The position numbers and the translations under genes are program-made. A DNA stretch of 15,426 nucleotides from Nitrospirota bacterium (lineage in GTDB: Bacteria > Nitrospirota > Nitrospiria > Nitrospirales > UBA8639). Below, piece after piece: positions 14,466-15,426 of the stretch (position 1 is its first letter; each line of letters begins with the position of its first letter). The notes under the pieces are model-generated. The model was not told the DNA's origin. It did no database searches and saw nothing but the letters and a program-made list of their open reading frames with translations. The stretch is taken from positions 37,136-52,561 of the forward strand of contig CP070743.1 in NCBI GenBank assembly GCA_020348185.1, given 5' to 3'.

Positions 14466-14529
14466 AGTTTAAAGTAAAAAACCAAAATCCTCTTTCTTTA
14501 ACCCGAAACCCGAAACTTGAAACCTGAAA
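14444..14529. repeat. Bipartite heptamer array between convergent ppx and methyltransferase genes
   Basis: The left half (14444-14478) reads AAGTTCC, AAGTCCA, AGGTGTA, AAGTTTA, AAGTAAA. The right half (14502-14529) reads CCCGAAA, CCCGAAA, CTTGAAA, CCTGAAA, which is the same unit type on the other strand. AAAGTTT (14466-14472 region) and AAACTTT at the far end can pair. The left half holds the ppx stop, and the methyltransferase stop follows within a few bases of the right half. A role as a bidirectional transcript end is possible but no T-tract terminator is evident. Confidence 0.65.
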
Positions 14530-14532
14530 CTT

Positions 14533-15426
14533 TTATCTCTGACTATACCACCGGAATCCTTTGGATTCTTGGTAGGCCGATCGGTGTATCATGCCACCGG
14601 GTTTTTCGACCAGCAGGACTTTGAAATCCCAAAGGCCAAACCAGGCTGGGTCAAGTACATGATGATAGTGTAAGCCGGTAAGCTTGGGAAGCATGTCACC
14701 AAGTGATTTCTCCAATTCCGGTTGTGTGTAGGCTCTTACCGAAAAAGGTTTTTCAAGGGTTTCGCAGAACCTGCGTATGGCATACGCTGCTCCGGTACAG
14801 AGCACTTGGGTGTCACGACGGATAGCTAACAGCTGAGGAAGCGCACAATACTGTTCTCGGAACCCCAACCAACGGGCTGCATGTCGTAAATGGGAGTACT
14901 GGACTTCATATTCCGTATGTCCCGGAAGTTTGACCGGTGCGGGCCAACCTGTCTCGATTCCGAATTCGACAAGAATCGCTCGGCCGCCTGGCCGCAAAAC
15001 CCGCCATACTTCCATGAGAAAGGCGATGGCTCCATAATTAAAGATCACCTCTGGCGGCAGGGGCTTATCGAGAGTCAATCGAAGCCGTCGAATCAGATCC
15101 AACGCTTCTTGATGCGGAGGGGTTGTTCCTTGCCCTGATTCCAATTCTTCTGCCGTTAATTGGATGGGGGTCATATCCGCCAAATTTTCGTTATCAATGA
15201 CTAAATCTACACTGCTGTCGGCCAACGGTAGTTGTTCGGCATTAGCTTGAATTGCCGAACAAGTCCAGCCTGCCTCCCGCGCCAGACTCGTCTGGGAGCT
15301 TAAAAACGGTCGGGTAATATCGACAAACGTGTACCTCATTCCGTTTCGCTCTAGAGCATTGAACTCTTTGGCTAAATCCCTTGAAACATAACCCAAGCCC
15401 GCTCCGACTTCGACAATTCGCTTGGG
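14533..15426 (-). CDS. Class I SAM-dependent methyltransferase, 5' end outside the window
   Basis: The frame stays open to the right edge and gives 297 residues. The first ones read PKRIVEVGAGLGYVSRDL, which is the SAM-binding motif I (E-V-G-A-G-L-G), so the true start lies beyond position 15426; a TTG at 15394-15396 inside this motif is not the start. Further Rossmann features are an acidic turn after FVD, LPLADSSVDLVIDNENLADM (motif 4 region), and FLMEVWRVLRPGGRAILVEFG (motif 5-6). After the core comes a C-terminal part of about 120 residues with no motif I recognise. The substrate is unknown. It is convergent with ppx. Confidence 0.85.
   Translation of the reverse strand, partial: PKRIVEVGAGLGYVSRDLAKEFNALERNGMRYTFVDITRPFLSSQTSLAREAGWTCSAIQANAEQLPLADSSVDLVIDNENLADMTPIQLTAEELESGQGTTPPHQEALDLIRRLRLTLDKPLPPEVIFNYGAIAFLMEVWRVLRPGGRAILVEFGIETGWPAPVKLPGHTEYEVQYSHLRHAARWLGFREQYCALPQLLAIRRDTQVLCTGAAYAIRRFCETLEKPFSVRAYTQPELEKSLGDMLPKLTGLHYHHVLDPAWFGLWDFKVLLVEKPGGMIHRSAYQESKGFRWYSQR

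Noticed and set aside
15394..15396. TTG as start of the terminal methyltransferase
   Set aside because: It lies within the SAM-binding GAGLG motif; the frame continues upstream past the window edge.

Overview
The window looks like chromosomal core DNA from a bacterium of the Nitrospirota, most likely a Nitrospira-type organism of moderate GC content. This is inferred from the gene set, the protein flavour and the style of the intergenic repeats; there is no rRNA or other marker to prove it. No phage, insertion sequence, CRISPR array, tRNA or rRNA is visible.

Layout. Positions 2-115 hold the 3' end of a plus-strand gene with an Lrp/AsnC ligand-binding (RAM) domain. From 9515 down to 346, on the minus strand, lies one tightly packed eleven-gene cluster: ffh, rpsP, rimM, trmD, rplS, rnhB, yraN, ftsE, ftsX, envC-like, ctpA. 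The first part serves translation and protein targeting (SRP GTPase, ribosomal proteins bS16 and bL19, 16S maturation factor, tRNA methyltransferase). The middle has RNase HII and the YraN nuclease-fold protein. The end is a cell-envelope module: FtsEX ABC complex, its periplasmic coiled-coil/LytM activator and a periplasmic C-terminal processing protease. Several genes overlap by 4 nt (rplS/trmD, ftsX/ftsE, envC/ftsX), so translational coupling is likely. A sigma70-like promoter sits just upstream of ffh.

Right of 9516 are mostly single genes: a plus-strand DUF1295 membrane protein, then on the minus strand an AmpG-like muropeptide permease, a YqgE/AlgH family protein and a YggX-like iron-trafficking protein that carries two CxxC pairs. 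A plus-strand Ppx/GppA phosphatase follows, and last a minus-strand SAM methyltransferase that is cut by the right edge of the window.

The most unusual features are non-coding. (1) A 126-156 bp palindromic element occurs twice, in opposite orientations, both times inside the long operon (1691-1816 between envC and ctpA; 5703-5858 between rplS and rnhB). (2) Five intergenic sites carry imperfect repeats with a strict 7-bp period and a shared unit close to A-R-R-T-Y-Y-M. Three of them are built as a forward array followed by an inverted array. At two sites the array supplies the last codons and the stop codon of a gene (ppx and ampG), and at a third it creates a false upstream TTG start for ampG. 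Several start sites were corrected from context and ribosome-binding sites (rplS, trmD, ppx, ampG), and the terminal methyltransferase was recognised as 5'-truncated.
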